From an uncultured Clostridia bacterium (GTDB lineage Bacteria; Bacillota; Clostridia; TANB77; CAG-508): a stretch of 13,314 nucleotides of DNA. The DNA lies in NCBI GenBank assembly GCA_934141475.1, contig CAKPCG010000038.1, positions 1-13,314 on the forward strand, written 5' to 3'. Each line of letters begins with the position of its first letter. The stretch's first letter is position 1. The notes below the pieces were generated by a model. It saw nothing but the letters and a program-made list of their open reading frames with translations. It searched no databases and was not told where the DNA came from. Below, one piece after another: positions 1 to 7,257 of the stretch. The translations under genes and the position numbers were made by a program.

Positions 1-227
1 CTTTCTACATCTGGTTTTTCCATTATTCCTAAAAATTGTCTTGCATATGATGATAAACTTTCTACATATCTTCTTTGTCCTTCTGCATATAGTGTATCAA
101 ATGCTAAACTGGACTTTCCCGAACCAGAAAGCCCTGTAACAACAACTAGTTTATCTCTTGGAATCTCCAAACTTATATTTTTTAAATTATGCACTTTTGC
201 ACCTTTTATTGTTATTTTATCATTCAT
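1..227 (-). CDS. uvrA: UvrABC excinuclease subunit A, N-terminal fragment (cut by window edge)
   Basis: UvrA is the damage-recognition ATPase of nucleotide excision repair; it acts as a dimer with UvrB on DNA. Only the first 75 codons are in the window and the gene continues past base 1. The translation starts MNDKITIKGAKVHNLKNISL and carries the Walker A motif GLSGSGKSS at residues 32-40, then the UvrA-specific stretch AEGQRRYVESLSSYARQFLG at about residues 48-67. These match the start of the first ATP-binding domain of UvrA. The ATG at 225-227 is preceded by the strong Shine-Dalgarno sequence GGAGGG (235-240) and by a near-consensus promoter at 262-290, so the start is secure. No complete LexA box is visible in the upstream gap. 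Identity is very likely; nothing can be said about the rest of the protein. Confidence 0.95.
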   Translation of the reverse strand, partial: MNDKITIKGAKVHNLKNISLEIPRDKLVVVTGLSGSGKSSLAFDTLYAEGQRRYVESLSSYARQFLGIMEKPDVE

Positions 228-261
228 TTTATCTGCCCTCCACGCTTTTTTACCGAACATT

Positions 262-290
262 ATTTTACCATATAAATTCTAAAATATCAA
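262..290 (-). promoter_or_regulatory. sigma-A promoter for uvrA
   Basis: On the minus strand a TTGATA -35 box (285-290), a 17-base spacer and a TAAAAT -10 box (262-267) preceded by TGG (extended -10) lie about 35 bases before the uvrA start codon. The match is close to consensus in both boxes and in spacing. It lies between the end of the HAD gene and uvrA, so uvrA can be transcribed on its own. Confidence 0.75.
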
Positions 291-316
291 TAAACCTATT
301 AATTTTTTATCAAATA

Positions 317-1192
317 TTAATTATTAACAAATTTTTCTATAGCTTTTGCTACACCTTCATTATTATTATCATCTGTAATGTAATCTGCAATACTTGTAAC
401 AACAGGGGTACTTCCCTTCATTACAATTCCAAGTCCCGCTTCTTCAATCATTTTTTTATCATTCATATTGTCTCCAATTGTAATTAATTCATCTTTATTA
501 ATGTGTAATTTATTTAATAAAAATTCCAAAGCATACCATTTGTCCACATTTTTCATAGATATTTCGGTATAATAATATTGAATTGGAACCTCTGTAGTTC
601 CGTGCTTTATTATTTTTCTAGACATATGAGATACATCTAATACTTCAACATCTGGTATTATTTCAAATTTTTTTATTATAGAATTAAAAACAGATTTGGT
701 ACTATCACATATAAATATTTTCATAATTTTTTCATTTTGCATATCTTCTACATATTTTAAAATATCTTCTACTAATGTTATATGTGTTTTTTTTGATTCT
801 TCTTTTTTTATATTTTCTTTATAATAATATAAAACATTATATCTTAAACTATTTGCTATTATTGATTTATTTGTATATACATTATAATATATACTATTTT
901 CTTCACATGTTTTTATAATATCTATTGCTTTACTTTTTGGTATATATTTTTCATATATTATTTTATCATTTTCTATATCATATATAACTGCTCCGTTTCC
1001 AGCAATCATGTATTTTTTACTTTCTATTTCATTTGCTATTGTTTTTATTGAATCTATACTTCTTCCTGATGCAATTATTACTTCTGTTCCATTTTGTATA
1101 GTTTGTTTTATTACTCTTTTTGTATTTTCTGTTACTTCTCCATAGCTATTAAGCATTGTTCCATCAAGATCTATCGCTATTAATTTGTACAT
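317..1192 (-). CDS. Cof-type HAD-IIB family phosphatase
   Basis: A haloacid dehalogenase superfamily hydrolase of the Cof/HAD-IIB subfamily; relatives dephosphorylate sugar phosphates, flavin or pyridoxal phosphates in the cytoplasm. Motif I is DLDGT at residues 8-12 of the chosen start, with the nucleophile and acid Asp pair. Motif IV is GDNMND near residue 240, followed by the AGLGIVM stretch typical of the family. Full length is about 291 residues, normal for the family. An in-frame ATG exists at 1211-1213, but I chose the ATG at 1190-1192. The protein then begins MYKLIAIDLDGT as in relatives, AAAGGA at 1205-1210 precedes it, and the predicted transcription start near 1216 would leave the upstream ATG almost leaderless. 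The gene is divergent from the spore protein gene. The substrate cannot be predicted, and there is no sign of damage. Confidence 0.9.
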   Translation of the reverse strand: MYKLIAIDLDGTMLNSYGEVTENTKRVIKQTIQNGTEVIIASGRSIDSIKTIANEIESKKYMIAGNGAVIYDIENDKIIYEKYIPKSKAIDIIKTCEENSIYYNVYTNKSIIANSLRYNVLYYYKENIKKEESKKTHITLVEDILKYVEDMQNEKIMKIFICDSTKSVFNSIIKKFEIIPDVEVLDVSHMSRKIIKHGTTEVPIQYYYTEISMKNVDKWYALEFLLNKLHINKDELITIGDNMNDKKMIEEAGLGIVMKGSTPVVTSIADYITDDNNNEGVAKAIEKFVNN

Positions 1193-1222
1193 TTTTTCTC
1201 GCGTTCCTTTCATTTTTTTATT

Positions 1223-1231
1223 ATTATATCA
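1223..1231 (-). promoter_or_regulatory. extended -10 promoter element for the HAD phosphatase gene
   Basis: On the minus strand TGATATAAT gives a perfect TATAAT with the TGn extension. No good -35 box is found 16-18 bases upstream, which is tolerable for an extended -10 promoter. Its position supports the translation start at 1192 rather than 1213. Confidence 0.5.
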
Positions 1232-1323
1232 TTTTTTCGTTTTTTATAACATACTATTTTTATAAAATTTAAAATTTCCATTTTTTTTCTGTTTATTTTT
1301 TCATTTTTTGCACATTCTATATT

Positions 1324-1347
1324 TAGAAAAAAGAAAACTTTTTTCTA
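1324..1347. repeat. perfect inverted repeat upstream of the spore protein gene
   Basis: TAGAAAAAAG at 1324-1333 and CTTTTTTCTA at 1338-1347 are exact reverse complements around an AAAA loop. The repeat sits in the divergent gap between the HAD gene and the spore gene, 74-97 bases before the spore gene start. It could be an operator or an mRNA or terminator structure. The arms are purine/pyrimidine homopolymer-like, which weakens any claim of function. Confidence 0.45.
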
Positions 1348-1420
1348 TGACGATGAAACTAATTATAAAAAATATATATGTTTCATATTTAAATGTTAAT
1401 ATTAACAGGAGGTGAAAAAA

Positions 1421-1630
1421 ATGGCAAACTCAAACAATAGTAATAAAAAATTAGTTCCAGAAGCTATGGATGCTTTAGAAAAATTTAAATACGAAGTAGC
1501 AAGTGAAGTTGGAGTAACTTTAAAAGATGGTTATAATGGTGATATCTCTTCAAGAGATGCTGGTAGAATCGGTGGAAATATGGTTAAAAAAATGATACAA
1601 CAAGTTGAAAATAATATGGCTAACAAATAG
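1421..1630 (+). CDS. alpha/beta-type small acid-soluble spore protein
   Basis: SASPs are made in the forespore late in sporulation. They coat and protect spore DNA and are degraded by the GPR protease at germination to supply amino acids. The 69-residue protein has the family layout: a variable N-terminus, the GPR-type cleavage region EVASE at residues 25-29, and the conserved DNA-binding block GDISSRDAGRIGGNMVKKMI at residues 40-59. The ATG at 1421 is chosen because AGGAGGTG (1407-1414) is an ideal ribosome binding site 6 bases before it. A GTG at 1412 in the same frame overlaps that site and should not be the start. The gene stands alone, with a strong hairpin terminator at 1711-1740. A forespore (sigma-G) promoter is expected, but I could not fix one with confidence. 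The gene shows that the host lineage forms endospores. Confidence 0.95.
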   Translation: MANSNNSNKKLVPEAMDALEKFKYEVASEVGVTLKDGYNGDISSRDAGRIGGNMVKKMIQQVENNMANK

Positions 1631-1710
1631 TAATTTTATAAGATATTTTTAGCTTAATTTAGGCAGAGGTATTATTCTTGGTTTTATAGTTCTATTATGA
1701 ATAGATACAT

Positions 1711-1740
1711 AAAGGCAGGAGTTGTGCTCCTGCCTTTTAT
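1711..1740 (+). terminator. intrinsic terminator, shared by convergent spore protein and rnhA genes
   Basis: An 11-bp perfect stem (AAAGGCAGGAG / CTCCTGCCTTT, 1711-1721 and 1727-1737) with a TTGTG loop runs into a T-rich tract on the plus strand. rnhA ends at 1741 on the other strand, so the hairpin probably works in both directions. The T-run on the minus side is shorter. Confidence 0.85.
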
Positions 1741-2172
1741 TTATTTTGGAATTGCATTTCTTGCAAGTTCATCACATCTATTATTTAATTCTACATTACT
1801 ATGTCCTTTAACTTTATTGAATTTCACTTTGTGTTTTTTAGTTAAACTATATAATTCTTCCCATAGTTCCTGATTTTTAACACTATCTCCTGATGCCGTT
1901 TTCCAACCTTTTTTCATCCAATTAAAAATCCACCCTTGATTAAATGCGTTAACACAGTAATTACTATCACTGTAAATTTCTACCTCACATTCTTGTTTTA
2001 AAGCTTTTAATCCTTCTATAATTGCTGTAAGTTCCATTATATTGTTTGTTGTGTCTTTTCTTCCACCAGAAATCTCTTTTTTTAAATCTCCTGCTATCAA
2101 AACAGCTGCCCAGCCTCCTGGTCCTGGGTTTCCTGAACATGCACCATCTGTATAAATAATTACTTTTGGCAT
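1741..2172 (-). CDS. rnhA: ribonuclease HI
   Basis: RNase HI cleaves the RNA strand of RNA-DNA hybrids (R-loops, primers) in the cytoplasm with two metal ions. The 143-residue protein aligns along its length with the E. coli type. The DEDD catalytic residues are visible as D9 (in YTDGACSGNPGPGG), E47 (in NNIMEL), D69 (in YSDSNY) and D134 (in RCDELAR), and the catalytic-loop histidine is H124 (in VKGHSN). The basic protrusion typical of the bacterial enzyme is also present (WMKKGWKT). AAAAAGGAGATG before the ATG is a good ribosome binding site. Only 63 bases, most of them a stem-loop, separate it from glgP upstream and no promoter is seen there, so rnhA is probably co-transcribed with glgP. 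It is complete and looks functional. Confidence 0.96.
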   Translation of the reverse strand: MPKVIIYTDGACSGNPGPGGWAAVLIAGDLKKEISGGRKDTTNNIMELTAIIEGLKALKQECEVEIYSDSNYCVNAFNQGWIFNWMKKGWKTASGDSVKNQELWEELYSLTKKHKVKFNKVKGHSNVELNNRCDELARNAIPK

Positions 2173-2190
2173 TTAATCATCTCCTTTTTC

Positions 2191-2227
2191 TAGAACCGTA
2201 TCTTTTATTTTTTAAGATACGGTTCTA
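2191..2227 (-). repeat. perfect 14-bp stem-loop between glgP and rnhA
   Basis: TAGAACCGTATCTT (2191-2204) and its exact reverse complement (2214-2227) flank a 9-base T/A loop. On the transcribed minus strand the hairpin is followed directly by GAAAAAGGAG, the rnhA ribosome binding site, and not by a U-tract. It is therefore not a classic terminator for glgP. It may be an RNA-stability or processing structure, or a partial attenuator. On the plus strand a T-rich tract does follow, so it could stop antisense transcription. Confidence 0.6.
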
Positions 2228-2235
2228 ATTAATTT

Positions 2236-4815
2236 TTATTTTGTTATCCATTTTACTAAATCAAGATTTTCACTATCTAAAAGCATTTTGTTTGTTGGCA
2301 TAACTCTAAATGTATAGCCATAGTTGCCTCCAGATGATAAAGAAATTTTTGCAGTATATGTATATCTTTTATACTCTTTTTCTTCTAAAATCATTTTCAT
2401 TGGCACTATTTTTATATCTTCTACTCTACCATCATCTGAAATTTTTCCGCAATACACTTCAACTTTTACATCTTCTTTTTCTACATTTGGAAGAGTAACT
2501 TTACAGCTAACTTCTATAGACTCTCCTGCATCAATTTTAATATTTTCAGGATTATCTGTTTGTTCTATTAAAATATTATCCCAATTAGCTTTTATTTGTT
2601 TTTTCCAATTTGTAAATTCTGCTGCTTGTTCTATATTTGAAAAGTTTTTGTTATATAAATTTATTAGTGGAATATATAAATTATCTGTATAATCTACAAG
2701 CATTCTTGCTGTACTATATTTTCCACCAGTAGTTATTATAGACTGTTTCATTATTTTCATCCATTCTTCTGATGGTTCGTTTTCACTTGCTCTATTGAAG
2801 AATGTTGGGATTATTTTGTTTTCCAATGTTTTATATATGCTTTGGCTATCTGCTATATCTTGTTCAACATATGATTGATACTCTTGGTCTGTACCTATTG
2901 TCCATCCATTTGTTTGATCATAGCCTTCAGCCCACCATCCATCTAGTACACTAAAGTTTATAACTCCATTTACTGATGCTTTTTGACCAGATGTTCCTGA
3001 AGCTTCCATTGGTCTACGTGGATTATTTAACCAAACATCCACACCACTAATTAAATATCTTGACATTGCAATATTGTAATTTTCAAGTAAGAATATTTTT
3101 CCTCTAAATTGTGGTTTCATAGAAATTTCGTGTATATATTTTATTAAATCTTGTCCTTCTTTATCAGCTGGATGTGCTTTACCAGCAAATATAAGTTTTA
3201 CAGGTCTATTTGAATCATTTAAAATTTCTGTTATTCTTTCTAAATCATTAAATATTAGTGTTGCTCTTTTATATGTTGCAAATCTTCTTGCAAATCCAAT
3301 TATTAAATCTCCTGTTGACAATCCAGATGTCATTTCTTTTATATCTTCATAACTTACTCCTGCTCTTCTTAATCTGTTTGTCATATTTTCTTTTACAAGT
3401 TCGATTAATTTTTCTTTTCTTTCTAAGTGTGCATTCCATAATTCTTCATCTGGAATATTTTTTATTTTTTTCCATGTTTCATCTAAATATATTTTATCTT
3501 GCCAATATGGAGTTGTAGGAGATGTTAAATATTTATTATATAGATCTTTTATATTTTGTGGAACCCATGAACATGTGTGAATTCCATTTGTTACATATGT
3601 TATTGGTGATTCATTTGCAGCAATATTTGGCCATACATCTCCAAATAATTCTCTCGATACTTCACCATGAAGTTTACTTACACCATTTTTCTTTCCTGCT
3701 ATTTTTAAAGCTAATATTCCCATGTTAAATCCTGGTTCTAAACTATCACATGGTTTCATTCCAAGTTTTAGGAATTCTTCTTTATTTATTCCCATTTTTG
3801 GCCAATAGTTTTTAAAATATTTTTCTACTAAACTTATTGGGAATATGTCATTTCCAGCTGGAACTGGTGTATGTGTTGTAAATACAGTTTTTGAGCTTAC
3901 TATATCTCTTGCTATTTCAAAAGATACTTGTTTTTCTTCTATTGTATTTTTGATTAATTCTAATGTTAAAAATGCAGAGTGACCTTCATTCATATGGTAT
4001 ATTGTAGGATTTAATCCTATTGTTCTTAATAGTTTTACTCCTGCTATTCCTAAAACTATTTCTTGGCGAATTCTCATATCTTGATCTCCACCATATAATT
4101 TTAATGTTATTTCTCTGTCTTCTGCTCTATTTTTTTCAATATCTGAATCTAGTAAATATAAATTTATTCTTCCAACATTTATTTTCCATACTTTTAAATA
4201 TAGAATTTTTTGGTTTAAATCTACATCAATTAATAAGTCTTCACCATTTTCATCTTTTACAGGATAAATAGGTAAACTTTCTAATTCTATATCGTTATAT
4301 TCTGATTTTTGTATTCCATATCCTTCTATTTTTTGGTTAAAATATCCATTTTTATATAAAAGTCCTACACCTACTAGTGGTATACCTAAATCACTTGCAG
4401 ATTTTAGGTGATCTCCTGATAATATTCCAAGACCTCCTGAATAAATTGGTATTGTCTCATCTAATCCATATTCTGCTGAGAAATATGCTATTAAATCATT
4501 TTTATTTTCTGGATATTTTTTTCCATACCATGTGTCTTTACTAGACATATAGTCCTCATAATTTTTTAATATTTTTTCATATGACTTTACAAAACTTGAA
4601 TCTTTGGCAACTTTTTCTAATCTTTCTTGTGATACTCTTTTTAGAAATTTTACAGGATTTTTTTGTACAACTTCCCATAAATCTCTATCTATTCTCTTTA
4701 GTAATCTTAAATATTCTGAGTTCCAACTCCACCATAAGTTATTTGCTATCTCATCTAATCTATTTATACTTTTTGGTAATTGTGGCTTTACAGTTATTTT
4801 ATTAAATACGTACAT
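2236..4815 (-). CDS. glgP: alpha-glucan (glycogen/maltodextrin) phosphorylase
   Basis: This GT35-family enzyme releases glucose-1-phosphate from the non-reducing ends of glycogen or maltodextrins, using pyridoxal phosphate as cofactor in the cytoplasm. The 859-residue protein belongs to the DUF3417-containing branch. Its N-terminal domain (about 1-110) has NNLWWSWN. The catalytic core begins near residue 110 with AYFSAEYGLDETIPIYSGGL and includes EGHSAF and FTTHTPVPAGND. The PLP site is in EASGTSGQKASVNG, where K612 should carry the cofactor, followed by LDGWWAEGYD. A C-terminal beta-rich extension (about 755-859) is normal for this branch. The start at 4815 follows AAGGAGG (4825-4831). The gene has its own consensus promoter (4857-4885), lies just downstream of a LysR gene and precedes rnhA. 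No other glycogen genes are in the window. The preferred substrate (glycogen or maltodextrin) is not resolved. Confidence 0.95.
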   Translation of the reverse strand: MYVFNKITVKPQLPKSINRLDEIANNLWWSWNSEYLRLLKRIDRDLWEVVQKNPVKFLKRVSQERLEKVAKDSSFVKSYEKILKNYEDYMSSKDTWYGKKYPENKNDLIAYFSAEYGLDETIPIYSGGLGILSGDHLKSASDLGIPLVGVGLLYKNGYFNQKIEGYGIQKSEYNDIELESLPIYPVKDENGEDLLIDVDLNQKILYLKVWKINVGRINLYLLDSDIEKNRAEDREITLKLYGGDQDMRIRQEIVLGIAGVKLLRTIGLNPTIYHMNEGHSAFLTLELIKNTIEEKQVSFEIARDIVSSKTVFTTHTPVPAGNDIFPISLVEKYFKNYWPKMGINKEEFLKLGMKPCDSLEPGFNMGILALKIAGKKNGVSKLHGEVSRELFGDVWPNIAANESPITYVTNGIHTCSWVPQNIKDLYNKYLTSPTTPYWQDKIYLDETWKKIKNIPDEELWNAHLERKEKLIELVKENMTNRLRRAGVSYEDIKEMTSGLSTGDLIIGFARRFATYKRATLIFNDLERITEILNDSNRPVKLIFAGKAHPADKEGQDLIKYIHEISMKPQFRGKIFLLENYNIAMSRYLISGVDVWLNNPRRPMEASGTSGQKASVNGVINFSVLDGWWAEGYDQTNGWTIGTDQEYQSYVEQDIADSQSIYKTLENKIIPTFFNRASENEPSEEWMKIMKQSIITTGGKYSTARMLVDYTDNLYIPLINLYNKNFSNIEQAAEFTNWKKQIKANWDNILIEQTDNPENIKIDAGESIEVSCKVTLPNVEKEDVKVEVYCGKISDDGRVEDIKIVPMKMILEEKEYKRYTYTAKISLSSGGNYGYTFRVMPTNKMLLDSENLDLVKWITK

Positions 4816-4856
4816 CTATTTCGTCCTCCTTAGTAACTTTTCTTTTTTCTTTTGAT

Positions 4857-4885
4857 ATTATCTATTAAATTGTTTGTTTTGTCAA
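4857..4885 (-). promoter_or_regulatory. sigma-A promoter for glgP(-rnhA)
   Basis: On the minus strand a perfect TTGACA (4880-4885), a 17-base spacer and GATAAT (4857-4862) stand 42 bases before the glgP start codon. It begins a few bases past the stop codon of the LysR gene. No terminator hairpin lies between that gene and glgP, so some readthrough from lysR is also possible. Confidence 0.85.
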
Positions 4886-4891
4886 GATTTT

Positions 4892-5761
4892 TTATTTTAA
4901 ATATTTTATAAATTCTTTACATGCAAATGTTGGAAATATAGCCTTATTTGTAGCTAAATATACATTTACTTTTGGAATAGTTTTATTAATTTTTAATTCT
5001 TTCAAATTTTTAAATTTTCTATTTGCTAAATCTATAATTGTAAATCCAATTCCTAATCCAATATTTACAAATTCTACTATTAATTCTTGACTTACAACTT
5101 CCATTTTAGGAATTAATTGAACTCCATTTTTTATCGCTATATAATCTAAAAATTTCCTACTATTTGATTCTTTTTTTTGAAGTATCAATGGATATTTGTT
5201 TAAATCATCGAATTTTTCTATATTGTCTGAAAATAAACTAGGATTGTAAATAAAACCTTGTTTCAATTCCCTTATTTTCATTAATTTTAAATTGCTTTCT
5301 TTTATGCTTCCTTCATTAAATATAACAAAATCTAATTTTCCAAGTTTCAAATCTTTTATTAAATTACTTGTTAAATCATTTGTAATGTTGATATTTATAT
5401 TGGGATATTTTTGATGAAATTCTTTTAAAGCATCTAATAAAATTATTTTGGTTAATGTTGTTGAACAACCTATTTTTATTTCTCCTTTTGACAAATCTTT
5501 AAATGCTGTAAATTCGTTTTCTGCATTATTTATCAATTCCATTGCACCTTTTACATATTCATAAAACATTTTTCCCTCTTCTGTTAATTCCATTCCTTTA
5601 TTGCTTCTTAAAAATAAAGTTCCTCCTAATTGTTCTTCTAATTTTTTTATTGCTTTAGAAACTGCTGGTTGCGAAATATGAAGTTCTTCACTTGCTTTTG
5701 TCATATGATTATTTTTAGCTACAATATAAAAAATTTTGTATAATTCAATATTTATATCCAT
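4892..5761 (-). CDS. LysR-type transcriptional regulator (upstream of glgP)
   Basis: LysR-type regulators bind DNA as tetramers and respond to a small-molecule co-inducer. The 289-residue protein has the standard layout. The N-terminal winged helix-turn-helix (residues 1-60) has the hallmark ASEELHISQPAVSKAIKKLE and the wing GMELTEEG. A linker helix (about 61-90) and a substrate-binding type effector domain (about 91-289, starting GEIKIGCSTTL) follow. GGGAGG just upstream of the ATG is a good ribosome binding site. A promoter is at 5783-5811. LysR regulators usually control a divergent neighbour, but here the adjacent gene glgP lies downstream in the same direction. The target could be glgP, itself or a distant gene. 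Its co-inducer is unknown. It is related in layout to the second LysR protein in the window (11418-12302), but the two are clearly distinct in sequence. Confidence 0.92.
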   Translation of the reverse strand: MDINIELYKIFYIVAKNNHMTKASEELHISQPAVSKAIKKLEEQLGGTLFLRSNKGMELTEEGKMFYEYVKGAMELINNAENEFTAFKDLSKGEIKIGCSTTLTKIILLDALKEFHQKYPNININITNDLTSNLIKDLKLGKLDFVIFNEGSIKESNLKLMKIRELKQGFIYNPSLFSDNIEKFDDLNKYPLILQKKESNSRKFLDYIAIKNGVQLIPKMEVVSQELIVEFVNIGLGIGFTIIDLANRKFKNLKELKINKTIPKVNVYLATNKAIFPTFACKEFIKYLK

Positions 5762-5782
5762 GTTTCCTCCCTTTATATAGAT

Positions 5783-5811
5783 AACTTAGCATATTTACTT
5801 TATTTTTTCAA
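5783..5811 (-). promoter_or_regulatory. promoter for the first LysR gene
   Basis: On the minus strand TTGAAA (5806-5811), a 17-base spacer and TAAGTT (5783-5788) with a TGC extension lie about 20 bases before the LysR start. The -10 box is imperfect, but the extended motif and spacing are good. A similar extended -10 (TATGCTAA) occurs before the second LysR gene. Confidence 0.55.
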
Positions 5812-5895
5812 TATTGTGTAGTTATTTTTTAAGAAAATAAAATGATTAATATGCTTTTTATGAATATTACGAATTGATTTCTTTGCAAAGGAAAA

Positions 5896-5916
5896 AGGCA
5901 GACATAAAGTCTGCCT
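5896..5916 (-). terminator. intrinsic terminator of the GC-elevated unknown gene
   Basis: On the minus strand an 8-bp stem AGGCAGAC / GTCTGCCT (arms 5909-5916 and 5896-5903) is followed by TTTTTCC. It lies just after the stop codon of the 5930-6388 gene, separating it from the LysR gene downstream. Confidence 0.8.
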
Positions 5917-5929
5917 AAGTCCACAAAAA

Positions 5930-6388
5930 TCACAATTTTACCAGAGCATGTGAAGACCAGAATTTTTCTGATTCTTCTTTTTCTTCCGGTCTCAAGTATG
6001 GATCATTTGGCTCCTTAGGAGCTTTCTCCCCAGCAAACGCCGTAAACACGGTTACCACTCCATCATCTCTGTCGGTGCAAATGCCGATAGTCGCAATGGT
6101 AGTTTCTTCCGCTTCTCTGCCGTAAACTACTGGAGATTCGATATCTCTTCCTGGGCGTTTTTCCCATCTGACATCGTCCTTCTCAGTAACAGCAACACAA
6201 GCACTCTTGCCCATTGTCTTACACATTTCGATCTCCTCCATGAAAAATGGAGGTTTGTATGTTACTTTTGAAATGACTTCTTCAATCCATTCCTGTGTAA
6301 CTTCCGGATGTGCCTTCATGTGTGGATCTTCTGGATCCCAGTATACTTCTACTTTGTTTGCTGTAATACCTGCATAGATTTTGTTCAT
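5930..6388 (-). CDS. unknown 152-residue acidic protein, GC-elevated, probably acquired
   Basis: I do not recognise this family. The protein is soluble-looking, acidic and tryptophan-containing, with no signal peptide or membrane segment. Visible stretches are YWDPEDPHMKAHPEVTQEWI at residues 16-35, a Cys/Lys-containing segment EMCKTMGKSACVAV near 54-67, a beta-rich centre, and an acidic end with FWSSHALV. The start at 6388 follows AGGAGG (6397-6402) with 8-base spacing. Sampled 60-base lines inside it (6001-6180) are 47-52% G+C by hand count, far above the surrounding DNA, and codon use differs accordingly. It has a private promoter (6433-6461) overlapped by a palindrome and a private terminator, so it behaves as a self-contained cassette. 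This resembles a transferred single gene or prophage moron; that is inference. It is almost certainly a real coding region, with unknown function. Confidence 0.85.
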   Translation of the reverse strand: MNKIYAGITANKVEVYWDPEDPHMKAHPEVTQEWIEEVISKVTYKPPFFMEEIEMCKTMGKSACVAVTEKDDVRWEKRPGRDIESPVVYGREAEETTIATIGICTDRDDGVVTVFTAFAGEKAPKEPNDPYLRPEEKEESEKFWSSHALVKL

Positions 6389-6432
6389 TTTTGTTTCCTC
6401 CTGAAAATGTTGAATTTACATAATGCAATTCC

Positions 6433-6461
6433 ATTTTACCACATTTTACATAAAATGTCAA
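6433..6461 (-). promoter_or_regulatory. sigma-A promoter for the GC-elevated unknown gene
   Basis: On the minus strand a perfect TTGACA (6456-6461), a 17-base spacer and TAAAAT (6433-6438) lie 44 bases before the start codon. This is one of the strongest promoters in the window. Confidence 0.85.
6441..6458. promoter_or_regulatory. palindromic operator candidate in the promoter spacer
   Basis: ACATTTTA-CA-TAAAATGT is a perfect 8-bp inverted repeat that fills most of the spacer and overlaps the -35 box of the 5930-6388 gene promoter. A dimeric repressor bound here would block RNA polymerase. No regulator gene for it can be identified in the window. Confidence 0.5.
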
Positions 6462-6515
6462 TTTTTCATTATTCAATCATAACTTCAAGTTATCATCAAT
6501 ATAAAATAAATATAT

Positions 6516-6544
6516 TTTACTTATTAATACATCTAAACTATAAT
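6516..6544 (+). promoter_or_regulatory. promoter for the aldolase-like/methyltransferase/aminotransferase operon
   Basis: TTTACT (6516-6521), a 17-base spacer and a perfect TATAAT (6539-6544) lie 32 bases before the first start codon. A 15-base palindrome ATAACTTCAAGTTAT at 6479-6493 lies just upstream and is a possible regulator site. In DNA this AT-rich such matches can arise by chance, so confidence is moderate. Confidence 0.6.
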
Positions 6545-6575
6545 AACATTAAATTCAAAACAAAGAGGTTTGCCA

Positions 6576-7244
6576 ATGGAAAAATACCAAATAATAAACA
6601 TTTCTGACTTAAAAACTAACACCATAAACATACTATATTCTAAATTATTACAACAAAAATACAATTTTTTGCTTCTTCACATTAATGCAAAAAAATATGT
6701 CTTAACCAAAGAAAAAAGCATTTTTGAAATAACTGATGAGAAAAAATTTATAAATCATTTTAATAACAATATTTATTATAAAACCATTGTAAAAAAAGAT
6801 AATATTAACGTAGATTTGAAATATTTAAATATTTATAAAAATTATATAACAGATTTTAAAAATCAATTAACTAATAAAAAATACGATAATAAATATTATT
6901 TTGGATGTGTAGCAGTAAAAGCACCAAATGGAATTTTAACTACCATTAGAGGTAAAGAAAATTTGGAAGAATACACTCTTATAAAAAATGTTGACCATAT
7001 AAATCACAAAATTTATGTAATAAACAAAAAAGCGACTTTAAATGCCCCTCTTCTTGACTATTTATTTAACAATACTAATGCTAAAGCAATTGTTCATTTA
7101 CATGAATTTGATAACAACTTCCCCTATTATGAATATGCTTTTCCAGGAACTGTTAAAGATTCTATTAGAAACTCTAAAACATCATTTAATATTAAACATC
7201 ATGGAATCATCTATTTGTTTGATGAAAATAAAAATATTTTATAA
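6576..7244 (+). CDS. class II aldolase/adducin-like protein, diverged and possibly frameshifted at the end
   Basis: The second half resembles the class II aldolase fold (fuculose aldolase, ribulose-5-phosphate epimerase, MtnB), whose members use a zinc bound by three histidines. Visible are AIVHLHE (H174 and H176), a downstream FPGT, and KHHGIIYLF (H208/H209), matching the HxH and later His-Gly positions. By hand alignment the family's catalytic Glu/Asp before the HxH falls on an Asn (N156), so activity is doubtful. The N-terminal 100 residues match nothing I know. The ATG at 6576 is used because AAAGAGG (6562-6568) precedes it; an in-frame TTG at 6570 is less likely. The product is 222 residues and stops soon after the His-Gly motif, where the family normally continues with a helix; a possible continuation lies in another reading frame (7245-7326). 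It is the first gene of a three-gene, very AT-rich operon. Confidence 0.65.
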   Translation: MEKYQIINISDLKTNTINILYSKLLQQKYNFLLLHINAKKYVLTKEKSIFEITDEKKFINHFNNNIYYKTIVKKDNINVDLKYLNIYKNYITDFKNQLTNKKYDNKYYFGCVAVKAPNGILTTIRGKENLEEYTLIKNVDHINHKIYVINKKATLNAPLLDYLFNNTNAKAIVHLHEFDNNFPYYEYAFPGTVKDSIRNSKTSFNIKHHGIIYLFDENKNIL

Positions 7245-7257
7245 AAAGGATATAAAT

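Noticed and set aside
236..270. A LexA (SOS) box upstream of uvrA
   Set aside because: Only one half-site (CGAAC at 254-258) is present; the matching second half at the required spacing is absent.
2310..4855. Several plus-strand open frames of 60-120 codons opposite glgP
   Set aside because: They are Leu/Phe-rich low-complexity frames antisense to a well-supported gene, as expected from AT-rich codon use, with no ribosome binding sites or motifs.
5881..5890. CTTTGCAAAG palindrome as a LysR binding site
   Set aside because: It lies about 100 bases upstream of the LysR start site and next to a terminator tract; the surrounding dyad is imperfect.
6282..6476. A 64-codon minus-strand frame overlapping the start of the GC-elevated gene
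   Set aside because: It overlaps the promoter and first codons of a much better supported gene and has no ribosome binding site.
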